A stretch of 64,000 bases of DNA from assembly GCA_020622085.1 (NCBI GenBank), contig JAHRYM010000002.1, positions 997,604-1,061,603 on the forward strand. Direction: 5' to 3'. This stretch comes from Paracoccaceae bacterium. Lineage in GTDB: Bacteria; Pseudomonadota; Alphaproteobacteria; Rhodobacterales; Rhodobacteraceae. Shown here in pieces: positions 9,480-19,260 of the stretch. The notes under the pieces are model-generated. The model searched no databases. It was not told the origin of the DNA and worked only from the letters and a program-made list of their open reading frames with translations. Made by a program: the position numbers and the translations under genes. How positions within the stretch are numbered: the stretch's first letter is position 1; each line of letters begins with the position of its first letter.

Positions 9480-9780
9480 ACCTGCGCGAATCGTGTGGCC
9501 GGCTGGCTTGAAACACCGATTGTGACAAGGTGCCGCGATTTCGCTGCGGCGCGGCGCAAGTTTGTGGCATCCAGATGGCGCGAGGGCCGGATCTTAACCA
9601 TTCGTTCCGCACCTGTTCATGGAAATGCGGTCCATTGTGGCGATGGCGCGGCTAGTCCGTTTCTGACTGCCCCAGTTTTGTCGTTTGTTATTAATACAAT
9701 AGTCGACTAGAAGGGACATTACTTACGAAGGCCGGGGGGCTGGTTTTTTTGAAGGTCATTTGAGAACGGAGCATCGAGAG
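9480..9780. other. Intergenic region between xylA and the sugar transferase
   Basis: About 300 bases without a supported gene. The left half is GC-rich with no recognised motif. The right half turns AT-rich near 9676-9705 (TTTGTTATTAATACAATAG), a plausible promoter for the sugar transferase. No clear hairpin terminator for the xyl operon was found. Confidence 0.4.
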
Positions 9781-10452
9781 ATGACGTACCTCCTGGTTGA
9801 AACGCCGACGGTTCCGGCGTCTGGTGCTGTAACGAGTCTCTATGCATCCAAAGGCAAGCGCGCGCTCGATCTAGCATTCATCCTTCTTGCGTTGCCTGTC
9901 CTGCTGCCCGCCATGATGATAATTGTCGCCCTGACCCTGTTGCAGGGTGGCAGCCCATTCTATTCGCAACTGCGGATCGGCCAGGACGGGAAAGTTTTCC
10001 GCTGCTGGAAGATCCGGACGATGGTTCCGAATGCCGAGCAGGTTCTGAGCGACATGATCGCCGAAAACCCGGCAATCGCCGAGGAGTGGCACCGCAACCA
10101 GAAACTGGCGAAGGATCCCCGCATCACCCGGATCGGAGCCATCCTGAGAAAGACCAGCCTCGACGAACTGCCGCAGCTTCTGAATGTGCTGAACGGCACG
10201 ATGAGCCTTGTCGGTCCGCGCCCCTTCATGCCGGAACAACAGGCCATCTATGGTGATGGGCGCATGGACGTCGCCTATTATCGCGTGCGGCCGGGGATCA
10301 CCGGCCTTTGGCAGATCGAGCGTCGCAATGCCGGGTCGTTTTCGGAACGTGCGCTGTTCGATACGCGCTATGTGCGCCGGATATCGATTGCCGAAGATCT
10401 GTCGATCCTCTTGCGGACGGTCACCGTCGTGATGCGGGCGACCGGAAAATGA
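9781..10452 (+). CDS. Polyprenyl-phosphate sugar-phosphate transferase (bacterial sugar transferase)
   Basis: 223 residues. A hydrophobic segment (about 25-50) is followed by the WcaJ/ExoY/PglC-type catalytic domain: SPFYSQLRIGQDGKVFRCWKI, the DPRITRIGAILRKTSLDELPQ block near residue 110-130, and LVGPRPFMPEQ. These enzymes move a hexose-1-phosphate from a nucleotide sugar to undecaprenyl phosphate at the inner membrane and start exopolysaccharide or O-antigen assembly. ATG 9781 has GGAG nine bases upstream; an in-frame TTG lies 21 bases earlier. It stands alone, stop to stop with dnaQ on the other strand, with no other polysaccharide genes beside it. Confidence 0.85.
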   Translation: MTYLLVETPTVPASGAVTSLYASKGKRALDLAFILLALPVLLPAMMIIVALTLLQGGSPFYSQLRIGQDGKVFRCWKIRTMVPNAEQVLSDMIAENPAIAEEWHRNQKLAKDPRITRIGAILRKTSLDELPQLLNVLNGTMSLVGPRPFMPEQQAIYGDGRMDVAYYRVRPGITGLWQIERRNAGSFSERALFDTRYVRRISIAEDLSILLRTVTVVMRATGK

Positions 10453-11151
10453 TCAATCGCTGAAGCGATGCCAGATCGCGCCTTCGCCCAATGTGGACAC
10501 GAAGGCGCGATGTGCTTCCAGCTCGGCTTCGGTGATCCGGCGGGCAAGTGGGGCCGTGCGGGGCACGGGGCGCCAGGTCGGGTCGACCGGATTGGGGCCG
10601 CCGCGTTCCGGCGCGGCTGCCAGGGCGAAATCCGGCTGCCGGCCACCCGTCAGCTCCAGATAGACCTCGGCCAGCAATTCGCTATCAAGAAGTGCACCGT
10701 GCTTTTCGCGGGCAGAATTGTCGATTGCAAAGCGACGGCAAAGAGCATCCAGTGTCGCCGGCGATCCCGGAAACCGCCGCCGCGCGATGGCCAGTGTGTC
10801 CAGCGCCCGGTCCATCGGGATTTCCGGCATCCGCGCCCATGACAGTTCGGCATTCAGGAATTTCATGTCGAAAGAGGCGTTGTGAATGACAAGCCGGGCC
10901 TCGGCACCGATGAAATCCAGAAAAGCCTGCGCCACTTCGGAAAAACGGGGCTTGTCGCGCAGGAAGTCATCGCCAAGGCCATGCACCACGAAAGCCTCGG
11001 CAGGCATGGAACGTTCGGGGTTGATATACTGGTGATAGGTCCGCCCCGTCGGGACATGGTTGATCAGTTCAACCGCGCCGATCTCCACCAACCGGTGGCC
11101 CTCGGCGGGTTCGAAGCCTGTGGTTTCGGTATCAAGAACGATTTCACGCAT
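10453..11151 (-). CDS. dnaQ: DNA polymerase III epsilon subunit (proofreading exonuclease)
   Basis: 232 residues. It is a DEDDh 3'-5' exonuclease: Exo I DTETTGFEP at residues 7-15, Exo II HNASFDMKFLN near 98, and Exo III with the catalytic His in KHGALLDSELLAEVY near 160. It proofreads within the replicative polymerase. ATG 11151 overlaps the coaE stop by eight bases (ATGCGTGA), so the longer upstream frame was rejected. It is last in the leftward maf-aroE-coaE-dnaQ operon that runs away from the origin. Confidence 0.92.
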   Translation of the reverse strand: MREIVLDTETTGFEPAEGHRLVEIGAVELINHVPTGRTYHQYINPERSMPAEAFVVHGLGDDFLRDKPRFSEVAQAFLDFIGAEARLVIHNASFDMKFLNAELSWARMPEIPMDRALDTLAIARRRFPGSPATLDALCRRFAIDNSAREKHGALLDSELLAEVYLELTGGRQPDFALAAAPERGGPNPVDPTWRPVPRTAPLARRITEAELEAHRAFVSTLGEGAIWHRFSD

Positions 11152-11764
11152 CTGCCTTATCCTTGCGGATCCGGGCCAAGACTTGCCGGACCTGTTCCTT
11201 TGCCTCCGGCAGGGTCGAAGTATCAATGATCCAGGTTGCTCGCGCGCGCTTTTCTGCGTCAGGCATCTGCCGCGAGAGGATCAGGTCGAATTGAGCCGGC
11301 GTCATGCCCTGCCGGGCCAACACGCGTTCGCGCTGAAGGTGCAGCGGCGCGCTGACTACGACGATCCCATCCATCTGGCCATCGGCGCCGGTTTCAAAAA
11401 GAAGCGGGATATCGAGAAGGACGATATCGACGCCGTCATCTGCCGCCTGATCCAGAAATCGGGTCCGATCGGAGGCGACCAGCGGGTGAACGATCTGCTC
11501 GATCCGGGAAAGGGCAGAGGGATCCGCAGCAATGATGGACCGGAGCGCTGACCGACTGATGCCACCTTCGACCAAGGCCTCGGGAAAGGCCTCCGACAGC
11601 GGGGCAACAGCCAGGCCACCGGCGGCGTAGATCCGGTGGACCGCGGCATCGGCATCCCAGACGGGAATGCCTTCGGCAGCGAACATCGCTGCGGTCGTCG
11701 ACTTGCCCATGCCGATCGAACCGGTAAGGCCCAGACGATAGGGCCGGGACAGGCCAGCCTTCAT
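11144..11764 (-). CDS. coaE: Dephospho-CoA kinase
   Basis: 206 residues. P-loop GSIGMGKST is at 15-23, followed by VWDADAAVHRIY with the conserved Asp, and the lid region around residue 135 (RERVLARQGM). It catalyses the last step of coenzyme A synthesis, phosphorylating the 3'-OH of dephospho-CoA. It overlaps aroE by four bases and dnaQ by eight, so the genes are translationally coupled. Length is normal. Confidence 0.93.
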   Translation of the reverse strand: MKAGLSRPYRLGLTGSIGMGKSTTAAMFAAEGIPVWDADAAVHRIYAAGGLAVAPLSEAFPEALVEGGISRSALRSIIAADPSALSRIEQIVHPLVASDRTRFLDQAADDGVDIVLLDIPLLFETGADGQMDGIVVVSAPLHLQRERVLARQGMTPAQFDLILSRQMPDAEKRARATWIIDTSTLPEAKEQVRQVLARIRKDKADA

Positions 11765-12600
11765 CCGGCCAGAACCGCGTCGCGTGTGGCCTGGTCGACT
11801 TCGGGCCTGATGCCGAACCAGCGCTCGAATCCGGGGGCGGCCTGATGCAAGAGCATTCCCAGTCCGTCGACCGTCGTGCAGCCAATGGCCCCGGCTTCCT
11901 CAAGCAGGCGGGTGCGGAGCGGCGCATAGACCAGATCGGTGACGACGGCCTTTGGCGACAGGGCATCCAGCGGAACCCGGAATTCCGGCTTTCCCTGCAT
12001 TCCCAGCGACGAAGTATTCACGACTGTCGTGGCATCCTCGAGCATGTTTCCCGCTTGCGCCCAGTCATGGACGACGATCCGCGCGCCGAATTCGTGCCGC
12101 AGACTTTCTGCGCGGGCACGGGTCCGGTTGGCCAGGCGGATCTCGGGGGCGCCGACTTCGAGCAGCGACGCGATCACGGCGCGCGCCGCACCGCCCGCGC
12201 CCAGAACCGCAGCCGGCCCCACAGCCGGATTCCAGGACGGCGCGTTCTGCCGCAGATTGGCGATGAAGCCATAACCATCGGTATTGTCGGCGTGAATGCG
12301 CCCGTCCGGGCGGAAGATCAGGGTATTTGCCGCCCCGATCAGGGCTGCGCGGTCCGTCACCACGTCGGCAAGCGCCAACACCGCCTCCTTGTGAGGGATG
12401 GTGATGTTGACACCGACGAAACCGGCCTTGGGCAGGGCGATCAGGACTTCGGCCAGAGCCTCGGGGGCCACATCCATCGGGATGTAATATCCCTTTATGC
12501 CGTAGACCCTGAGCCAGTGCCCATGCAGCAGAGGCGACCGGGAATGTGCGATTGGAGAGCCGATGACACCGGCCAGCGGGATGCGATGCGTCTCAGTCAT
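11761..12600 (-). CDS. aroE: Shikimate dehydrogenase
   Basis: 279 residues. The substrate site SPIAHSRSPLLHGHWL is near residue 15, NITIPHKE near 64 carries the catalytic Lys, and VLGAGGAARAVI near 130 is the Rossmann NADP site followed by ANRTRARAE. It reduces 3-dehydroshikimate to shikimate in aromatic amino acid synthesis. It overlaps maf and coaE by four bases each (ATGA). Confidence 0.93.
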   Translation of the reverse strand: MTETHRIPLAGVIGSPIAHSRSPLLHGHWLRVYGIKGYYIPMDVAPEALAEVLIALPKAGFVGVNITIPHKEAVLALADVVTDRAALIGAANTLIFRPDGRIHADNTDGYGFIANLRQNAPSWNPAVGPAAVLGAGGAARAVIASLLEVGAPEIRLANRTRARAESLRHEFGARIVVHDWAQAGNMLEDATTVVNTSSLGMQGKPEFRVPLDALSPKAVVTDLVYAPLRTRLLEEAGAIGCTTVDGLGMLLHQAAPGFERWFGIRPEVDQATRDAVLAG

Positions 12601-13196
12601 GTGGCAATCTCTCCCTGCGACCGCAACCAGGTCAAGAACTCGATCAACGGCAGTCCGAGGATCGAGAAGTAATCTCCGTCGATGCGGGAAAAAAGCCGCA
12701 CTCCTTCCTCCTCGAGCTTGTAGCAGCCCACGGCGTGGCGGATGCTGTCCCAGTTGCGCCGGACATAACCGGCAATGAAATCCGATGACAGGTCGTGCAT
12801 CGTCATCCGGACATGTCCGACATGCTGCCAGACCGGAACACCCCGGCGGCTGGCGACTGCTGCGGAATAAAGATGGTGCACCCTGCCGGACAATCGATGC
12901 AGGTGTGCGCAGGCGTCTTGCGGGGTTTCCGGCTTGGAATAGACCCGGCCTTCGCAGTCAAGCACCTGGTCAGCGCCAAGGACGAGCCTTTCACCGGCAA
13001 GCGCGGGATGGCAGGCCTTCAGCCGCGCAAGTGCCGCGGCAAGATCTGCCGGTGATGCGCCATCTGACAGCAGGTGGTCGCGTGCGTCAGCCTCATCGAG
13101 CTGAACGGCACGCTTTTCAAAGCATAGTCCGGCCTGGGCAAGAAGTCTGGCGCGGATTTCGGAACCGGACGCCAGGACGAGTGACGGATATTGCAT
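12597..13196 (-). CDS. Maf-family nucleotide pyrophosphatase
   Basis: 199 residues. It starts LVLASGSEIRARLLAQAGL (the S-x-S-x-x-R motif of Maf proteins), with GADQVLDCEGRVYSKP near residue 75 and GCYKLEEEGVRLF near 155. Maf proteins hydrolyse non-canonical or modified nucleoside triphosphates, with a proposed house-cleaning role. It is first in the leftward operon and its start faces the replication origin region. The exact substrate cannot be told from sequence. Confidence 0.88.
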   Translation of the reverse strand: MQYPSLVLASGSEIRARLLAQAGLCFEKRAVQLDEADARDHLLSDGASPADLAAALARLKACHPALAGERLVLGADQVLDCEGRVYSKPETPQDACAHLHRLSGRVHHLYSAAVASRRGVPVWQHVGHVRMTMHDLSSDFIAGYVRRNWDSIRHAVGCYKLEEEGVRLFSRIDGDYFSILGLPLIEFLTWLRSQGEIAT

Positions 13197-13380
13197 GCGG
13201 ACATCTCTGTGGACGACTCGGGGTCGAGGCGTGGGGACGAGACCGGGATGGTTCTCTCTGCCGGCAGAGGTCGTGGAAAACCCCCCCTTCTGTCAAGCGG
13301 ACCGGACTTTTCATCCTGTTGTGCAGCGGATCGAGGCGCTGTCTGTGCGTGATGGGTTTCCACAGTGAAAACGCATAGGG

Positions 13381-13389
13381 TTATTCACA
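13381..13389 (+). promoter_or_regulatory. DnaA box (one mismatch)
   Basis: TTATTCACA against the consensus TTATCCACA. It lies immediately left of the AT-rich tract. Confidence 0.7.
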
Positions 13390-13401
13390 TAGGATGCCCG
13401 C

Positions 13402-13458
13402 ATTTGTATATGGTAACATGTTGTTTTATATACATTAGTTGTGTTTAATCTGATATGC
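13402..13458. other. AT-rich candidate DNA-unwinding element
   Basis: A 57-base stretch dominated by A/T, including TTTTATATACATTAG, in a very GC-rich chromosome. It is framed by DnaA boxes at 13381 and 13465, and GTATAT/ATATAC (13406-13411, 13428-13433) form an inverted repeat. Confidence 0.6.
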
Positions 13459-13464
13459 TTGCGT

Positions 13465-13473
13465 TTATCCACA
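13465..13473 (+). promoter_or_regulatory. DnaA box (perfect)
   Basis: TTATCCACA is an exact match to the consensus. It lies just right of the AT-rich tract and in the same orientation as the box at 13381. Confidence 0.8.
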
Positions 13474-13523
13474 GAACTTCACACAGCGCAACCCGCATGT
13501 GAATGGTTCCGGGACTGTCGCTG

Positions 13524-13541
13524 TAATCCACATGATCCACA
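13524..13541 (+). promoter_or_regulatory. Tandem pair of near-consensus DnaA boxes
   Basis: TAATCCACA (13524-13532) is followed directly by TGATCCACA (13533-13541). Each has one mismatch and both have the same orientation as the perfect box. Confidence 0.65.
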
Positions 13542-13610
13542 GGCCTTACATCTTCATCTTCTCTTTCATTTTCTTTCTCTTTAATGAAGGCAAGGAGAGG
13601 CAGGTGACCG

Positions 13611-14066
13611 ATGATCACGGATTTTCTGGCAGAGGTTTATCCCTGGACGAAGGCCCTGCATGTGATCTCGGTCATCGCCTGGATGGCGGGGCTGTTCTAC
13701 CTTCCAAGGCTTTATGTCTATCACGTGGAGCAGGTAGAGGCGGGCAGCCCGACAGATGCCATGTTCCAGACCATGGAACGCCGGCTTCTGAAGGCGATCA
13801 TCAACCCGGCCAGCGTTGCCACATGGATTTTCGGGCTGGCCCTGGTCTTTACCCCGCAGGCCGGAGTCTACTGGAACGAGATCTGGCCCTGGACCAAGGC
13901 GGTTTCGGTGCTGGGAATGACCTGGTTCCATCACTGGCTTGGCTGGCGCCGAAAGGACTTTCTCAAGGCGCGCAACACCCGGAGCGGGCGCCACTACCGG
14001 ATGATGAACGAAGTGCCGACCATCCTGATGGTGATGATCGTGCTGTCGGTCATCGTGAAGTTCTGA
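13611..14066 (+). CDS. hemJ: Protoporphyrinogen oxidase HemJ
   Basis: 151 residues with four predicted transmembrane helices. Family motifs are present: KALHVISVIAWMAGLFYLPRLYVYH with the conserved His near residue 17, and the RSGRHYRMMNEVPT block near 124. HemJ is the membrane enzyme that oxidises protoporphyrinogen IX in most alphaproteobacteria lacking HemG and HemY. ATG 13611 lies next to GGAGAGG. It is the first gene right of the origin and is followed by rho. Confidence 0.85.
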   Translation: MITDFLAEVYPWTKALHVISVIAWMAGLFYLPRLYVYHVEQVEAGSPTDAMFQTMERRLLKAIINPASVATWIFGLALVFTPQAGVYWNEIWPWTKAVSVLGMTWFHHWLGWRRKDFLKARNTRSGRHYRMMNEVPTILMVMIVLSVIVKF

Positions 14067-14179
14067 GATCGTTGACTTCCGGGCGCGGCGGGGTGTAAGT
14101 GCATGCCGAGCATGGCCGTCCTGGCCGGAAAGCTGTTCCCCCGCATGCATCTGCCATGGCCGCAAGGCCCGGCCCCGAC

Positions 14180-15463
<1,284 letters not shown>

Positions 15464-15493
15464 TTTTTTGTTCCCTGACAACAGGTTACGGAA

Positions 15494-16774
15494 ATGGACA
15501 CCATTTTTGCGCCCGCAACTGCCCGCGGAAGGGCGGGGGTTGCGGTCATTCGCATTTCAGGGCCGCGGTCCTGGGATGCCGTGCGGGCGCTTGCTGGCAC
15601 GGTGCCGCCTCCAAGGCGCTCGACGCTAGCCGTTCTGCGGGACAAGGGAGAGCCACTCGATCAGGCGCTTATGCTGACGTTCGAGGCGGGCGCGAGCTTC
15701 ACGGGTGAACAGGCGGCCGAACTCCAGGTGCATGGATCTCCTGCGACAGTTTCGGCCATCTTGCGCGCACTTGGCGCCATGTCCGGTCTGCGGATGGCCG
15801 AAGCCGGGGAATTTGCGCGGCGGGCGCTGGAGAACGGCAATCTGGATCTGGCGGAAGTCGAGGGTCTTGCCGATCTGCTCGAGGCGGAGACCGAAGCACA
15901 GCGCAAGCAGGCGCTGCGGGTTCTTTCCGGTGCTGTCGGCAAACGTGCCGAGGAGTGGCGTCGTCTGCTTGTTCGTGCCGGCGCTTTGATCGAGGCGACG
16001 ATCGACTTCGCGGATGAGGACGTTCCGATAGACGTGACACCAGAAGTCATTGATATAGTTGAAAAAGTTTCCTTATCCCTGCGAGCGGAGATCAGGGGAT
16101 ATCATATGGCGGAACGTATCCGCGACGGGTTCGAGGTTGCCATCGTCGGCGAACCGAATGCGGGGAAGTCAACCTTGCTGAACATTCTGGCCGGTCGTGA
16201 TGCCGCTATCACATCGGAACATGCCGGAACCACAAGGGATGTGATCGAGGTTCGGATGGACCTTTCCGGGCTGCCGGTAACGATTCTGGATACAGCCGGT
16301 CTGCGAGAAACCTTGGATCCGGTCGAATCGATTGGCATCGCACGCGCGCTGGACCGGGCCAGGCAGGCCGATCTGCGGGTTTTCCTTCTGTCAAACCAGG
16401 AAGTGCCACTTTTGACACCAGAGGCCGATGACCTTGTCGTTTGGGGCAAGGCGGATCAGCGGCAGACGGAAGGAGTTTCAGTTTCTGGAAAGACGGGCGA
16501 GGGAGTTGACCGGTTGATCAATGACATCAGCCGCATCTTGTCCGCACGGGCTGCCGGAGCGGGGAGCATGATCCGCGAACGGCATCGAAAGGCGTTGATC
16601 GACGCAGATCAGGCTTTGGAATCAGCCCGCAATCACCTATGTGAGTCGGGCGACGCCGAGATCGCGGCCGAATGGCTTCGTCGAGCGTTGCGTTCGCTGG
16701 ATTCCCTGATCGGGCGGGTCGATGTGGAAGACTTCCTTTCGGAGATCTTTTCCTCGTTCTGCATTGGCAAGTGA
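15494..16774 (+). CDS. mnmE: tRNA uridine modification GTPase MnmE
   Basis: 426 residues. The N-terminal folate-binding domain starts [23 protein letters not shown] GTPase domain is inserted in the helical domain: G1 GEPNAGKST near 221, then GTTRD, DTAGL and GIARALD. The C-terminus is CIGK, whose Cys is essential in E. coli. With MnmG it modifies U34 of several tRNAs. The usual G4 motif NKxD reads GKAD here (WGKADQ near 318). It ends three bases before the mnmG start and just before a parS site. Confidence 0.94.
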   Translation: MDTIFAPATARGRAGVAVIRISGPRSWDAVRALAGTVPPPRRSTLAVLRDKGEPLDQALMLTFEAGASFTGEQAAELQVHGSPATVSAILRALGAMSGLRMAEAGEFARRALENGNLDLAEVEGLADLLEAETEAQRKQALRVLSGAVGKRAEEWRRLLVRAGALIEATIDFADEDVPIDVTPEVIDIVEKVSLSLRAEIRGYHMAERIRDGFEVAIVGEPNAGKSTLLNILAGRDAAITSEHAGTTRDVIEVRMDLSGLPVTILDTAGLRETLDPVESIGIARALDRARQADLRVFLLSNQEVPLLTPEADDLVVWGKADQRQTEGVSVSGKTGEGVDRLINDISRILSARAAGAGSMIRERHRKALIDADQALESARNHLCESGDAEIAAEWLRRALRSLDSLIGRVDVEDFLSEIFSSFCIGK

Positions 16775-16777
16775 GGA

Positions 16778-18640
16778 GTGTTTCACGTGAAACATTTTGA
16801 CGTCATCGTTGTGGGAGGCGGGCATGCAGGCACTGAAGCCGCCCATGCCTCGGCACGCATGGGTGCACGCACTGCACTTGTCACGTTTTCCCGCAGGACA
16901 ATCGGCGCCATGTCGTGCAACCCAGCTATCGGTGGTCTGGGCAAGGGCCACCTGGTTCGGGAAATCGACGCGATGGGCGGGGTCATGGGGTTGGCCGCCG
17001 ACAGGGCAGGCATTCAATTCCGACTGCTCAATCGGCGCAAGGGGCCAGCCGTTCAGGGGCCGCGAACGCAAGCCGACAGAAAGCTTTATCGTTCTGCCGT
17101 CCAGGAGATGCTGGACCCCTGCCACAGCCTGGAGATTATCGAGGCAGAGGTCGTTGACCTTGCCGACGACGCGCAGGGGGTCGTCCTGGCAGACGGATCG
17201 ATTATTACATCTGCCGCAGTCGTCCTTACGACTGGCACATTCTTGAACGGTGTCATTCATGTTGGCGATCAGCATCGTCCAGCAGGCAGGATGGGTGATG
17301 CCCCGTCGATTCCTCTGGCGGGCAGGCTTTACGATCTAGGGCTGCCGCTCGGGCGGCTGAAGACTGGGACGCCGCCCAGGCTGGATGGCAAAACCATAAA
17401 CTGGATCATTCTGGATCGGCAGCCTGGCGACGAAGAACCCACGATGTTCTCCTTCCTCAATCACCGGCCCTTTGTCCGCCAGATCGACTGTGGAATTACC
17501 GAAACGAACGCGCATACACACGACATCATTCGCAATAACCTGGCCCGGTCGGCAATGTATGGCGGTTTTATCGAGGGCGTGGGACCGCGGTATTGTCCTT
17601 CGATCGAGGACAAGGTTGTTCGCTTCGCCGAAAAGGAATCGCACCAGATCTTTCTGGAACCCGAAGGGCTTGATGACGACACCGTGTATCCGAACGGCAT
17701 TTCGACCTCACTTCCCATCGATGTCCAGGAGGCCTATGTCAGGTCCATTCGCGGGTTGGAGGCTGTTCGGATCCTTCAGCCGGGCTATGCGATCGAATAT
17801 GATTACGTCGACCCAAGAGCGTTGAACGAAACCCTGTCCCTGAAGAACATTCCCGGACTTTACCTTGCCGGGCAAATCAATGGCACCACAGGATACGAGG
17901 AAGCCGGAGCACAAGGCCTGGTTGCCGGCCTGAATGCGGCCGCCGCTGCCCTGAGCCGGGATCCGGTTATTTTTTCACGCTCGGAAGCCTATATTGGGGT
18001 GATGGTTGATGACCTGATTACGCGGGGCGTTACCGAACCTTACCGCATGTTCACTTCGCGCGCCGAATTTCGTCTTTCTCTTCGGGCCGATAATGCCGAT
18101 CAACGGTTGACGCCAAAAGCGATCGCGCTTGGTTGCGTGGATGGTCATCGCAGAGATCATTTCCATCAGAAGATGAGCCGGCTGAGCGACGCCAGGGGAG
18201 AGTTGGAGGCGATCGATATATCCCCCCAGGAGGCGCGAAAACTGGGGATTGCGGTCAGCGCAGATGGTGTCCGCAGGTCGGGCTATACATTGCTGTCGTT
18301 TCCGGGAGTCAAGTTTGACACCCTTGTTCCGCTCAACCAAAAGCTCGCATCGGTGGATGCCGAAACCCGAGAGCAGATCTTGCGCGACGCGATCTACGCG
18401 ACCTACCTCAACCGGCAACATGCCGATATCGAGGCCTTGCGGCGAGATGAGGCGATCCAGATCCCACTGGATCTGGATTACGCAACGCTGCCTGGCCTGT
18501 CGCGGGAGCTAGCATCAAAGTTGGCAGCAATCCGACCAGCGTCTATCGCTGCGGCGGCACGGATCGAGGGAATGACTCCGGTTGCGGTGACTCTGATACT
18601 CGCGCGCCTGCGGCACGATCGGTCGTCGAGATCTGCATGA
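16778..18640 (+). CDS. mnmG: tRNA uridine modification enzyme MnmG (GidA)
   Basis: 620 residues. FAD-binding [12 protein letters not shown] is near residue 12, [24 protein letters not shown] near 45, and [17 protein letters not shown] near 370. It is the FAD-dependent partner of MnmE. The first codons, from GTG 16778, read MFHVKH and are written by a perfect parS site. The start aligns residue for residue with E. coli MFYPDP before FDVI. An internal GTG at 16787 has the better-spaced GAGGAG, so use of that start cannot be excluded. The stop overlaps rsmG (ATGA). Confidence 0.94.
   Translation: MFHVKHFDVIVVGGGHAGTEAAHASARMGARTALVTFSRRTIGAMSCNPAIGGLGKGHLVREIDAMGGVMGLAADRAGIQFRLLNRRKGPAVQGPRTQADRKLYRSAVQEMLDPCHSLEIIEAEVVDLADDAQGVVLADGSIITSAAVVLTTGTFLNGVIHVGDQHRPAGRMGDAPSIPLAGRLYDLGLPLGRLKTGTPPRLDGKTINWIILDRQPGDEEPTMFSFLNHRPFVRQIDCGITETNAHTHDIIRNNLARSAMYGGFIEGVGPRYCPSIEDKVVRFAEKESHQIFLEPEGLDDDTVYPNGISTSLPIDVQEAYVRSIRGLEAVRILQPGYAIEYDYVDPRALNETLSLKNIPGLYLAGQINGTTGYEEAGAQGLVAGLNAAAAALSRDPVIFSRSEAYIGVMVDDLITRGVTEPYRMFTSRAEFRLSLRADNADQRLTPKAIALGCVDGHRRDHFHQKMSRLSDARGELEAIDISPQEARKLGIAVSADGVRRSGYTLLSFPGVKFDTLVPLNQKLASVDAETREQILRDAIYATYLNRQHADIEALRRDEAIQIPLDLDYATLPGLSRELASKLAAIRPASIAAAARIEGMTPVAVTLILARLRHDRSSRSA
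16779..16794. other. parS: parS centromere site 1
   Basis: TGTTTCACGTGAAACA is a perfect 16-bp palindrome identical to the chromosomal parS consensus bound by ParB. It covers all but the first base of the mnmG start codon and the next five codons. It lies 3.3 kb from oriC and 3.3 kb from the parB start. Confidence 0.93.
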
Positions 18641-19260
18641 TGGATGAAAAGGACTTTGCCGCGACCTTCGATGTTTCACGTGAAACAATGGATGCGTTGT
18701 CACTTTACTACAAATTGTTGGTGAAATGGAACAACTCCATAAACCTGGTAGCCAAGTCAACACTTGGCGATGCGTGGCACCGACACTTCGTTGATTCGGC
18801 CCAGCTTTGGTCCTTGGCGCCAGCAAGGGCCCGCTCCTGGGTCGATATCGGGTCAGGTGGCGGGTTTCCGGGAATGGTGGTGGCCATCCTTGCGGCTGAA
18901 CAACGGCCGGATATGGTCGTCACGCTTGTCGAAAGTGATCAGCGAAAGGCAACGTTTCTGGGCGCAGTTGCCCGGGAGCTGCGCCTGAGTCCGCAGATTC
19001 TGGCTGTCCGCGCCGAGCTGCATCCGCCGCTTGGCGCCGATGTTCTTTCGGCCCGGGCGCTGGCTTCGCTGGACAAGTTGCTGGAATACTCTGAGCGGCA
19101 TCTCGCCCCGACGGGTATCGCCTTGTTCCCGAAAGGAGAGGCCGCCCAGGCCGAGCTTGACATTGCCCGCTCAAGGTGGCGATTTTCTCTGCAAGTGCAC
19201 CGCAGCCTGACCGACCCGGCGGCAGCGATTCTGGCCATCGAAGGATTGTCCCGTGTCTGA
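18637..19260 (+). CDS. rsmG: 16S rRNA m7G527 methyltransferase RsmG (GidB)
   Basis: 207 residues. The SAM-binding motif [12 protein letters not shown] is near residue 68, preceded by [11 protein letters not shown] and [10 protein letters not shown]. It methylates G527 of 16S rRNA; loss in other bacteria gives low-level streptomycin resistance. It starts inside the mnmG stop. Codons 12-17 (DVSRET) are written by a second perfect parS site. It overlaps parA by eight bases. Confidence 0.94.
   Translation: MMDEKDFAATFDVSRETMDALSLYYKLLVKWNNSINLVAKSTLGDAWHRHFVDSAQLWSLAPARARSWVDIGSGGGFPGMVVAILAAEQRPDMVVTLVESDQRKATFLGAVARELRLSPQILAVRAELHPPLGADVLSARALASLDKLLEYSERHLAPTGIALFPKGEAAQAELDIARSRWRFSLQVHRSLTDPAAAILAIEGLSRV
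18672..18687. other. parS: parS centromere site 2
   Basis: A second exact TGTTTCACGTGAAACA, inside the 5' end of rsmG. It is read in a different codon phase from site 1, so here it encodes VSRET instead of FHVKH. It lies about 0.6 kb before parA. Confidence 0.93.

Larger units (their letters stand above)
13197..13610. other. oriC: Chromosomal replication origin (oriC) region
   Basis: A 414-base gap between the divergent maf and hemJ operons. It holds a perfect DnaA box TTATCCACA (13465-13473), a one-mismatch box TTATTCACA (13381-13389), a tandem pair TAATCCACA/TGATCCACA (13524-13541) and weaker copies such as GTTTCCACA (13356-13364). Between the first two boxes lies an AT-rich stretch (13402-13458, much lower GC than elsewhere), a good duplex-unwinding element. 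Genes on both sides run away from it, parAB and two parS sites lie 3-7 kb to the right, and the flanking gene set is the usual alphaproteobacterial origin neighbourhood. Confidence 0.85.

Noticed and set aside
9495-9710. 71-codon frame in the gap after xylA
   Set aside because: No ribosome site and no family features; composition is not gene-like.
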